A program made the translations under genes and the position numbers. DNA of 7,099 bases from Candidatus Cloacimonadota bacterium (GTDB lineage Bacteria > Muiribacteriota > UBA6191 > JACPRK01): positions 1 to 7,099 of the forward strand of contig JAJFLN010000114.1 of assembly GCA_021772705.1 (NCBI GenBank), read 5' to 3'. Below the pieces are notes generated by a model. It saw nothing but the letters and a program-made list of their open reading frames with translations, was not told the DNA's origin and searched no databases. Position 1 is the first letter of the stretch; the number at the start of each line of letters is the position of its first letter. Of this stretch, positions 1-5,742 are shown piece after piece.

Positions 1-60
1 GTGACCCACGTAGTAGGAGCCATCGGAACACTCGAGGATGTACAGGAAGAATGGTCTCAT
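1..60 (-). CDS. GIY-YIG domain protein, N-terminal fragment (runs off the window)
   Basis: Read on the minus strand from the ATG at 60-58, the 20 visible codons give MRPFFLYILE then CSDGSYYVGH, with no stop before the window edge. This matches the start of small stand-alone GIY-YIG (URI/YhbQ-type) proteins. The segment FLYILECSDG carries the first element of the motif and YYVG carries the YIG element. An in-frame TGA (complement of 64-66) lies just upstream, so this ATG is the only usual start. A GAGG (complement of 62-65) sits only 1 nt from the ATG, which is close for a Shine-Dalgarno site. The catalytic Arg and Glu expected further on lie outside the window, so activity cannot be judged. 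Known members are single-domain proteins of roughly 80-100 residues and mostly of unclear role; other GIY-YIG enzymes are nucleases. The gene is divergent from the ispE operon. The family call is fairly secure; the exact function is not. Confidence 0.75.
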   Translation of the reverse strand, partial: MRPFFLYILECSDGSYYVGH

Positions 61-160
61 GCCTCAAGGGAGCTACGCCATGCCTGGCCCCTCGACAAGC
101 TCGGGGCGAACGGAGGAGGGGACCCCCTGGGTGACATGCACCCCCGATGCGGCTCCAAAG

Positions 161-189
161 TTGCATCAGTAGTGCATTCATGGTAGAGT
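161..189 (+). promoter_or_regulatory. Candidate sigma70-like promoter for the MEP operon
   Basis: TTGCAT (161-166) and TAGAGT (184-189) are separated by exactly 17 nt and lie in the least GC-rich part of the gap. They match the -35 and -10 consensus at 3/6 and 4/6 positions. Transcription would begin near 196 and leave a leader of about 48 nt before ispE. The match is weak, and the host's sigma preferences are unknown. Confidence 0.3.
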
Positions 190-200
190 TTCCGGCCTTT

Positions 201-225
201 GGGCAGGCCTGCGACAGGGCCGCCC
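201..225 (+). promoter_or_regulatory. GC-rich hairpin in the ispE leader
   Basis: GGGC (201-204) pairs with GCCC (222-225), GG (206-207) with CC (220-221), and CCTG (208-211) with CAGG (215-218). Single bulges fall at A205 and G219, and the loop is CGA (212-214). The stem ends 18 nt before the ispE ATG. An alternative stem, GGCCT (194-198) with AGGCC (205-209), would exclude it. There is no T-run, so it is not a standard terminator. It may affect ispE translation, but chance pairing in GC-rich DNA is a real alternative. Confidence 0.3.
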
Positions 226-243
226 GGATAAGCGCTACCTTCC

Positions 244-1194
244 ATGCAGACCGAGCATTCACCCGACCCGGCCCAGCTCTACGTACGGGCAAACGCCAAG
301 CTGAACCTGTTTCTCAACGTCCATCCGGCGATGCCGGCGATGGAGGGTGGGATGCACCCCATCGAAGGGCTCTTCGCCAGCATCTCCCTGGCTGACGAGA
401 TCGTTCTCCGGACACGCCCCGCGCCGGGAGTGGTCCTCCGGAGCGAGTTCGAGTTCGACTGCGAACCGGAGGAGAACCTCTGCCTGCAGGCGGCGCGGCT
501 GTTCCTCCAGGCGATGGCGGATCAGGGTCACCAGGACGCCTCCGGCCTGAGCGGACTGGACATCGATCTGGTGAAGCAGATTCCCATGCTCGCCGGCCTT
601 GGCGGAGGCTCCGCCGATGCCGCCGCCGTCCTGCTCGGTCTCAACGAACTGGCGGATCATGCCCTCTCCCATGAGGATCTGGTGCGGCTGGCCACCCGGG
701 TCGGCTCCGACGTGCCGTTCTGCCTGAAGGGCGGATTGGCCCAGGTCTCAGGCACCGGAGAACAGGTCCAGCCTCTACCCTTCCCCGACAAGCCTCTTCA
801 TCTGCTCGTGGTCAAGCCTCCCTGCGATGTCTCCAGCCGATGGGCCTACAGGGCATTCGATGAGTCCCCGCAGCCTCGAATCCTGTCCAGCCTGGAGCCC
901 ATCAGACAGGCCGTCGCTGCTGGAGATCCCCGGGCCGTCGCCGGCTTGATTCATAACTCCTTCCAGTCTGTCGTCGAGACCTGCTATCCAGCGATCCGTG
1001 TGGCGCGAGAGAAGCTGCTCTGGACGGGCGCTCTGGGCGCGGGAATGTCTGGCAGCGGCGCAGCAGTCTACGGTATCTTTAGTGACGCAGGTCACTGTCA
1101 AGACGGGTGGGACCGTCTGGCAGGCCAGTATCCTGCCTGGCCCTGCACTTTGCGGTCTCGCGGTGTCGAGGTCGACTCGGAGGCTGTGGATTGA
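244..1194 (+). CDS. ispE: 4-diphosphocytidyl-2-C-methyl-D-erythritol kinase (IspE)
   Basis: This cytosolic GHMP-family kinase phosphorylates CDP-methylerythritol with ATP, the fourth MEP step. The 316-residue protein is slightly longer than E. coli IspE (about 283). Visible motifs are AKLNLFL (18-24, with the substrate-site Lys at 19), the ATP-binding glycine loop PMLAGLGGGSADAA (114-127), GSDVPF (154-159, with the catalytic Asp at 156), and the C-terminal GHMP motif GMSGSGAAVYGIF (267-279). The usual DGYH segment reads GGMH (35-38): His is kept but the usual Tyr is Met. ATG 244 is the only ordinary start, because an in-frame TAA lies at 229-231 and later ATGs would remove AKLNLFL. No good Shine-Dalgarno sequence precedes it; the nearest, GGAT at 226-229, is 14 nt away. 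It is the first gene of the operon and overlaps dxr by 4 nt. Confidence 0.96.
   Translation: MQTEHSPDPAQLYVRANAKLNLFLNVHPAMPAMEGGMHPIEGLFASISLADEIVLRTRPAPGVVLRSEFEFDCEPEENLCLQAARLFLQAMADQGHQDASGLSGLDIDLVKQIPMLAGLGGGSADAAAVLLGLNELADHALSHEDLVRLATRVGSDVPFCLKGGLAQVSGTGEQVQPLPFPDKPLHLLVVKPPCDVSSRWAYRAFDESPQPRILSSLEPIRQAVAAGDPRAVAGLIHNSFQSVVETCYPAIRVAREKLLWTGALGAGMSGSGAAVYGIFSDAGHCQDGWDRLAGQYPAWPCTLRSRGVEVDSEAVD
1179..1183 (+). promoter_or_regulatory. Ribosome binding site fixing the dxr TTG start
   Basis: GGAGG lies inside the end of ispE, 7 nt before TTG 1191-1193. This spacing supports the TTG as the dxr start rather than the ATG at 1107 deep in ispE. Confidence 0.75.
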
Positions 1195-2363
1195 GCGACG
1201 TCCGAAGCATCACGCTGATTGGCTCGACGGGATCCATCGGGACGAGCACCTGCTCCGTGGCCCGGGAGTCCCGGGGTCGGATCCGGATCACCGGCCTGGC
1301 GGCGCACCGAAGCTGGGAGAAGATGCGGGATCAGGTCCTGGAGTTCAGACCGGATCACGTGGCTCTGGTGGACGAGGATGCGGCCCGCAAACTCCGGGAG
1401 AGCTTGCCGGCGGGAATCGACTGTGAGATTCACAGCGGTGCTGATTCCCTGCGGCATCTGGCGGCCCTGCCCGACACGGACACGGCGATCTGTGCCGTGC
1501 TGGGTGCTGCCGGTATCCCGCCAGTGGTCTCCGCCATCAGGGCAGGCAAGGACGTGGGCCTGGCCAACAAGGAGGCACTGGTGGCCGGCGGTGCCTTCAT
1601 CACCCATTTGGCCCGGGAGCACGGAGTCACTCTGATTCCCATCGACAGCGAGCACTCGGCCATCTTCCAGTGCCTTCGAGGAGAGCGCACGGAGGAGATT
1701 CACCAGCTCGTGGTCACTGCCTCCGGCGGGCCCTTCCGGCAGTTCACTCCCGACCGGCTCCAGACCGTTACCCGGGCCGAGGCCCTGGACCACCCCAACT
1801 GGGAGATGGGAGAGAAGATTACCATCGACTCCGCCTCCCTGATGAACAAGGGGCTGGAGGTGATCGAGGCTCACTGGCTGTTCGGCCTCGATTATACCGA
1901 TATCAGGGTTCTGGTTCATCCCCAGAGCATCATCCACAGCATGGTGGAGTTCCGGGACGGCAGCGTTATTGCCCAGCTGGGAATCGCTGACATGAGGACG
2001 CCGATCCAGTTTGCGATCAGCTTCCCCGAGCGGTGGGAGATTGGCTACTTGCCTCGTCTCGATCTGGCCCAGATAGGCAGCCTCACATTCGAGGAGCCCG
2101 ACATGGATCGGTTCCCCTGTCTCGGTCTTGCTTTCAAGTGCGGCAAGCTGGGCGACACCTATCCGACGGTTCTGAACGCGGCGAATGAGATCGCCGTCTC
2201 TCGCTTCCTGGCAGATCGAATCACTTTCCTCGATATTCCCAGAGTCATCGAAGGGGTCCTGGAGACCCACGACAGCCTTCCGGCCTCGAGCCTGGAAGAG
2301 ATCCTCGAGGCCGATGGCTGGGCTCGATCCGAGGCGACCCGCATCGCCGACAGGGTGAGCTGA
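1191..2363 (+). CDS. dxr: 1-deoxy-D-xylulose 5-phosphate reductoisomerase (Dxr)
   Basis: Dxr catalyses the NADPH-dependent rearrangement and reduction of DXP to 2-C-methyl-D-erythritol 4-phosphate, the second and first committed MEP step, and is the target of fosmidomycin. From the TTG start the protein has 390 residues (E. coli 398). It shows the nucleotide-binding loop GSTGSIG (11-17), the LANKEALV segment (124-131), and metal ligands in IDSEHSAIF (Asp152, Glu154) and NKGLEVIEA (Glu223). The active-site loop HPNWEMG has Trp204, followed by HPQSIIHSMV and, near the C-terminus, LNAANEIAV. TTG is preferred because it has a GGAGG 7 nt upstream, starts just before the Rossmann fold, and makes a TTGA overlap with the ispE stop. 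Starting at 1107 would add 28 residues translated from ispE in another frame. The protein appears complete, with all key residues present. Confidence 0.97.
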   Translation: MSDVRSITLIGSTGSIGTSTCSVARESRGRIRITGLAAHRSWEKMRDQVLEFRPDHVALVDEDAARKLRESLPAGIDCEIHSGADSLRHLAALPDTDTAICAVLGAAGIPPVVSAIRAGKDVGLANKEALVAGGAFITHLAREHGVTLIPIDSEHSAIFQCLRGERTEEIHQLVVTASGGPFRQFTPDRLQTVTRAEALDHPNWEMGEKITIDSASLMNKGLEVIEAHWLFGLDYTDIRVLVHPQSIIHSMVEFRDGSVIAQLGIADMRTPIQFAISFPERWEIGYLPRLDLAQIGSLTFEEPDMDRFPCLGLAFKCGKLGDTYPTVLNAANEIAVSRFLADRITFLDIPRVIEGVLETHDSLPASSLEEILEADGWARSEATRIADRVS

Positions 2364-2373
2364 TTCCTGCCCC

Positions 2374-3135
2374 ATGAACACCTACCACAGCATCCACGTC
2401 CTGGGAGTGAGCCGGGGCGACGTCCATGCCGGACTGGATAACTACTTCTATCGCCGGTACTACTCCCGATGCCAGGTTCAGCAGGCCACTGCCGAGACCT
2501 GGAATCTGGCGGTCTCCGACGTGTCCGGAGGCTGGGTCTCGGTCTTCGACGAGGGCAAGAACTTCCGGCGAGCCCACCGGATTGCCAAGGCCCTCTCGGC
2601 ATACACCCACGCCCCCACGTTGTGGCTCGGTCTGTTCGAGGACCTGGACTTCTTCTACCAGCTCTTCTACGACGGCAAGATCATCGACGCCTACGACTCT
2701 GACCCCTCCGTGTTCGACCCGGAGGAGGGTTTCACGGATCAGCCCAACGGCATCGAATGGCTCCCGGCGGACTTCTCGGATCTCAACCCGAACCGGGACA
2801 TCGCCGTGCTGGGAAACCCACCGGTCTTCTTCAGCGTGTTCTCGGGTCACGACGAGGGGGAGCCCAAAAGACTCCAGTCGCTCCTGAGCAGGGGCCGGGC
2901 ATTCCACGGTGAAGGCCTGCAGCCGGAGGATGAGCTGTCCTGGCTCGAAGACGGACTGCCGGCGTTCTCCGAACTCCTCGGTCTGGACCCGGAGCGCACC
3001 ACCACCGGATTCGACCGTCTGCTGGAACAGGAGTCTCTGCCCTCGTGGCTGGAGCGAGTCAGCTTTCAGCCGCTTCCCAAAGCCGAGCGAGTCAACCGCC
3101 CCCCGAAGAGCAAGAGACCGAGGGAGGCATCCTGA
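2374..3135 (+). CDS. Uncharacterised 253-aa protein embedded in the MEP operon
   Basis: I cannot assign a function. The protein appears soluble, with no signal peptide or membrane segment, and is acidic and aromatic-rich until a basic tail (RPPKSKRPRE, 242-251). Blocks suggesting a defined fold are GGWVSVFDE (52-60), LSAYTHAPTLWLGLFEDLDFF (74-94) and YQLFYDGKIIDAYDSDPSVF (95-114), then LLGLDPERTTTGFDRLL (201-217). From memory, the arrangement of a WVSV strand, a helix, an acidic motif, an L/Y-x-DG-hydrophobic-D-x-Y-x-S-x-P stretch and a late LG...T..F/Y..L helix recalls a scattered family of hypothetical bacterial proteins. I could not verify that link. ATG 2374 is the first start after an in-frame TGA (2356-2358). 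Its best Shine-Dalgarno match, AGGGTGAG at 2352-2359, is 14 nt away, so translation may depend on coupling to dxr, whose stop is 10 nt upstream. The stop overlaps the ispF start. Codon use matches its neighbours, so recent transfer is not suggested. Confidence 0.9.
   Translation: MNTYHSIHVLGVSRGDVHAGLDNYFYRRYYSRCQVQQATAETWNLAVSDVSGGWVSVFDEGKNFRRAHRIAKALSAYTHAPTLWLGLFEDLDFFYQLFYDGKIIDAYDSDPSVFDPEEGFTDQPNGIEWLPADFSDLNPNRDIAVLGNPPVFFSVFSGHDEGEPKRLQSLLSRGRAFHGEGLQPEDELSWLEDGLPAFSELLGLDPERTTTGFDRLLEQESLPSWLERVSFQPLPKAERVNRPPKSKRPREAS
3122..3127 (+). promoter_or_regulatory. Ribosome binding site fixing the ispF start
   Basis: GGGAGG lies in the last codons of the upstream unknown gene, 7 nt before ATG 3135. 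It selects this ATG over an in-frame ATG at 3045 that would add 30 non-family residues. Confidence 0.75.
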
Positions 3136-3641
3136 TGGCAGGAACCCGCGTCGGTTTCGGATTCGACGCCCATCGATTTGCCGCGGATCGCCAGCTGGTA
3201 CTCGGCGGCGTCCCCATCGATCACCCGTTCGGCCTGGAGGGACACTCCGACGCCGACGTCCTGAGCCACGCTGTGGCGGATGCCTTGCTGGGCGCGGCCT
3301 CCCTGGGCGACCTGGGACAGCACTTCCCAGCATCAGAGGAGCGCTGGAGAGGCGCGTCGAGCCTCCTGTTCCTCGAGAAGATTCGAGAGATACTGAACGA
3401 AGACGATTTCGAGGTTGTCAACATCGACTGCACCGTGGTGGCCGAAGCACCCAAGCTCCTCCCCCACGTGCCCGAGATTCGGCGGCGTATCGGACTGGCG
3501 CTGGGCCTAGAACCCAGCCGGATTGGCGTCAAGGGCAAGACCTGTGAGGGTCTGGGAGCCATTGGCCGTCAAGAAGGCATAGCCGCCTACGCCGTCGCAC
3601 TGATAGAATGGTCCGCCCGGACAGAGGAAGGATCCCCATGA
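3135..3641 (+). CDS. ispF: 2-C-methyl-D-erythritol 2,4-cyclodiphosphate synthase (IspF)
   Basis: IspF cyclises CDP-ME 2-phosphate to MEcPP with release of CMP, the fifth MEP step; known members are homotrimers with a zinc ion at the active site. The protein has 168 residues (E. coli 159). GFGFDAHRF supplies metal ligands Asp11 and His13, and GHSDADVLSHAVADALLGA supplies His45. The spacing of these three equals that of Asp8, His10 and His42 in E. coli. Further family blocks are the GDLGQHFP segment (61-68), AEAPKLLPH, and KGKTCEGLG followed by GRQEGIAAYAVALI, which carry the Thr and Glu of the nucleotide site. The start ATG forms TGATG with the stop of the preceding unknown gene, and the stop forms ATGA with the dxs start, so translation of all three is probably coupled. 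IspD, often adjacent or fused to IspF, is absent from the window. Confidence 0.97.
   Translation: MAGTRVGFGFDAHRFAADRQLVLGGVPIDHPFGLEGHSDADVLSHAVADALLGAASLGDLGQHFPASEERWRGASSLLFLEKIREILNEDDFEVVNIDCTVVAEAPKLLPHVPEIRRRIGLALGLEPSRIGVKGKTCEGLGAIGRQEGIAAYAVALIEWSARTEEGSP
3624..3632 (+). promoter_or_regulatory. Ribosome binding site fixing the dxs start
   Basis: GAGGAAGGA near the end of ispF lies 5 nt before ATG 3638. The in-frame ATG at 3608 has no comparable site and would only add ten residues, so 3638 is preferred. Confidence 0.7.
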
Positions 3642-5641
3642 GCAACACAATAGCGTCCACATCCATGAAAGACTTTCTGGAGAGCCTCACACATCCCCAG
3701 GAGGTCAAGAAACTCTCGGTCCCTCAGCTCGAGGAGCTGGCCACGGTCATCCGCGAGAAGTTGATCGAGGTGGTCAGCCAGAACGGAGGCCACCTGGCTC
3801 CCAACCTGGGAGTGACGGAGCTGACACTGGCTCTGTTCTCCAAGCTGTCCTTGCCGACCGACGAGATCATCTGGGATGTGGGCCATCAGGCCTATGTCCA
3901 CAAGCTGCTGACGGGCCGCTATGATCGGTTCCACCTCATCCGGAAGTACCAGGGCCTCTCGGGCTTCCCGAATCGCAGAGAGAGCGAGTACGACAGCTTC
4001 GGCACGGCTCATGCCTCCACCAGCATCGCCGCCGCCATGGGCAAGGCCGTCGCCCGGGATTTGAAGGGCTACCGGAACAACATCGTTGCCGTCATCGGCG
4101 ACGGCGCCCTCACGGGAGGCCTGGCCCACGAAGGCCTGAACAACGCCGGGCTGATGAAGACCAAGCTGCTGGTGGTGCTGAACGACAACTCCATGTCCAT
4201 CGCCCCCAACGTGGGCGCCTTTCACCACTACCTCGACCGTCTCAGGGTCGACCCGATGTACAAGTCGTCGAAGAACATGGTCAAGGAAGCGGTCCACGCC
4301 ATCCCCGCCGTCGGTGGAGTCCTGGAAGAGTTCCTGGACAAGATGAAGACGGGCATCAAGGCCATGGCCGTGCCGGGACTCCTCTTCGAGGAGCTGGGCT
4401 TCAAGTACCTGGGCCCTGTGGACGGCCACTCGATGGAATCCCTCCTGGAGGAGCTGGACTACGCGTTGGCCGTGGAGGACCAGCCCGTGTTGCTCCACGT
4501 GAAGACCACCAAGGGCAAGGGCTACGCCCCGGCGGAGAAGGACAAGCCCAAGTTCCACGGTCTTGGCGCCTTCGACAAGACCACGGGCAAGCCAAAGCCC
4601 TCTTCCGGACCTCCTGCCTGGCAGAACGTCTTCGGCAAAGCCCTGGTCGATCTGGCCAAGAAGGACAGCAAGGTCATCGGCATCACGGCGGCCATGCCAG
4701 GCGGAACGGGCGTCAGCATGCTCCACGATGAACTGCCGGATCAGTACTTCGACGTCGGTATCGCCGAACAGTACGCCGTCTGCTTCGCTGGCGGTCTGGC
4801 CACCTCCGGGATGCACCCCGTGGCGGCGATCTACTCCACGTTTCTCCAGCGAGCCTATGACCAGGTCATCCACGACGTGGCCATTCAAAACCTGCCGGTG
4901 GTCTTCGCCATGGACAGGGCAGGTATCGTCGGCGATGACGGACCGACCCACCAGGGGCTTTACGACATCTCCTACCTGCGAGCTGTGCCGAACATGGTGG
5001 TGATGGCCCCGGCCGATGGAAACGAGCTGAGGCACATGCTCCACACGGCGGTGTATCACGACGGTCCCTCAGCCATCCGGTACCCCCGAGGCCCCAGCTG
5101 CGGCGAGACCTTCGACGCCGAGTTCGAGACCCTGGAGATTGGCAAGGGCGTGGAAGTCCGGGCCGGGGAAGATATGGTCTTCCTGGGATATGGACACATG
5201 GTCGAGCACTGTCTGGCAGCGGCCGAGATCTTGGAGAAGGCCGGCATCAACGCCGCCGTGGTCAACCCGAGGTTTGCAAAACCCCTGGATATCGAGTTGA
5301 TCCTGTCATATGCACGGCGAGGTATGCCGATGGTGACAGTGGAAGAGCACGCGCTGATGGGCGGGTTCGGAAGTGCTGTCTGCGAGATGCTGGCCGACGA
5401 GCAGTTCCACGGGACGCCGGTCCTCCGGATCGGAGTTCCAGACGAACTGGTGGAGCACGGAGCCCAGAAGATCTGGCGGGAGCACTACGGTCTCGATGCA
5501 GCCGGCATCGCTCGCAGGTCCGAGGAGTGGAAGCGGAATCTGAGCGACAAGGCAGGCAACGGAAGGGACCGGCCGAAGAAAGCCCCCTCGACGGCCCGGA
5601 AGCGAGTGCTCGAGCACTCCAACGCCGCGACCAGGAACTGA
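3638..5641 (+). CDS. dxs: 1-deoxy-D-xylulose-5-phosphate synthase (Dxs)
   Basis: Dxs is a thiamine-diphosphate enzyme that joins pyruvate and glyceraldehyde-3-phosphate to give DXP, the entry step of the MEP pathway and a source for thiamine and pyridoxal synthesis. The 667-residue protein has the whole architecture. The N-terminal part includes GGHLAPNLG (His52), GHQAYVHK (His83), a flexible SGFPNRRESEYDSFGTAHAS region, the cofactor motif GDGALTGG (154-161) and LNDNSMSI (181-188). The central domain has VGIAEQYA with catalytic Glu377, YSTFLQRAYDQ (Tyr399, Arg405), DRAGIVGDDGPTHQG (His438) and RYPRG (481-485). A transketolase C-terminal domain follows. Beyond about residue 625 there is a charged, Lys/Arg-rich tail (including RDRPKKAP and TARKR) that lengthens it relative to E. 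coli Dxs (620). It is the last gene of the operon and overlaps ispF by 4 nt. Confidence 0.98.
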   Translation: MSNTIASTSMKDFLESLTHPQEVKKLSVPQLEELATVIREKLIEVVSQNGGHLAPNLGVTELTLALFSKLSLPTDEIIWDVGHQAYVHKLLTGRYDRFHLIRKYQGLSGFPNRRESEYDSFGTAHASTSIAAAMGKAVARDLKGYRNNIVAVIGDGALTGGLAHEGLNNAGLMKTKLLVVLNDNSMSIAPNVGAFHHYLDRLRVDPMYKSSKNMVKEAVHAIPAVGGVLEEFLDKMKTGIKAMAVPGLLFEELGFKYLGPVDGHSMESLLEELDYALAVEDQPVLLHVKTTKGKGYAPAEKDKPKFHGLGAFDKTTGKPKPSSGPPAWQNVFGKALVDLAKKDSKVIGITAAMPGGTGVSMLHDELPDQYFDVGIAEQYAVCFAGGLATSGMHPVAAIYSTFLQRAYDQVIHDVAIQNLPVVFAMDRAGIVGDDGPTHQGLYDISYLRAVPNMVVMAPADGNELRHMLHTAVYHDGPSAIRYPRGPSCGETFDAEFETLEIGKGVEVRAGEDMVFLGYGHMVEHCLAAAEILEKAGINAAVVNPRFAKPLDIELILSYARRGMPMVTVEEHALMGGFGSAVCEMLADEQFHGTPVLRIGVPDELVEHGAQKIWREHYGLDAAGIARRSEEWKRNLSDKAGNGRDRPKKAPSTARKRVLEHSNAATRN

Positions 5642-5711
5642 CGCCCAACCTGACTGACCGGACCCAGGCCGATCAGCGATGTGAAGCATCGGTTCGGGGC
5701 CATCTCCGGGC
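5642..5711 (+). other. Non-coding spacer after dxs
   Basis: A short stretch between the dxs stop and the hairpin. It contains a minor stem, CGATG (5677-5681) with CATCG (5687-5691) and a 5-nt loop, and nothing else recognisable. No clear promoter for the downstream gene was seen. Confidence 0.5.
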
Positions 5712-5739
5712 AGAGTCCCTGGTTCACACCAGGGACTCT
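5712..5739 (+). terminator. Perfect 12-bp hairpin after dxs: terminator or RBS-masking element
   Basis: AGAGTCCCTGGT (5712-5723) is an exact inverted repeat of ACCAGGGACTCT (5728-5739), with a TCAC loop. It lies 70 nt after the dxs stop and only 3 nt before the ATG of the next gene. The trailing TTCT is a poor U-tract, so intrinsic termination would be weak or need help. The 3' arm contains AGGGA (5731-5735), the likely Shine-Dalgarno site of the next gene, which would be hidden when the hairpin forms. The pairing is certain; the role is inferred. Confidence 0.7.
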
Positions 5740-5742
5740 TCT

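Larger units (their letters stand above)
61..243. other. Divergent intergenic region between the GIY-YIG gene and ispE
   Basis: This 183-nt stretch separates the two divergent starts and should hold promoters for both directions. I see one candidate plus-strand promoter and one GC-rich hairpin, listed separately. A 5-bp stem (GGGTG 129-133 with CACCC 139-143) is also present but has no T-run. Bases around 155-192 are visibly less GC-rich than the flanks. No convincing minus-strand promoter was found. Short open frames cross the region on both strands, but they lack recognisable protein motifs and ribosome binding sites. Confidence 0.6.

Noticed and set aside
118..145. GGGTG/CACCC stem as a terminator or RNA element
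   Set aside because: Only 5 bp, with no T-run on either strand; expected by chance in GC-rich sequence.
1..186. Plus-strand 61-codon open frame starting at base 1
   Set aside because: It has no protein motif and its codons lack the G/C third-position bias seen in the real genes. Its first third is antisense to the GIY-YIG start.
57..245. Minus-strand 62-codon open frame across the intergenic gap
   Set aside because: No recognisable motif and no ribosome binding site; it crosses the expected divergent promoter region.
1107..1190. Upstream ATG extension of dxr
   Set aside because: The extra 28 residues are ispE read in another frame; TTG 1191 has a GGAGG site and begins next to the Rossmann fold.
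1098..2381. 427-codon minus-strand open frame opposite dxr
   Set aside because: A mirror of dxr caused by GC-rich codon bias; the translation has no family features, while dxr is complete and unmistakable.
3045..3134. Upstream ATG extension of ispF
   Set aside because: It adds 30 residues read from another frame of the unknown gene, whereas ATG 3135 has a well-placed GGGAGG.
3587..5059. 490-codon minus-strand open frame opposite dxs
   Set aside because: A His/Val/Gly-rich translation typical of the antisense of a GC-rich gene; dxs is clearly coding here.
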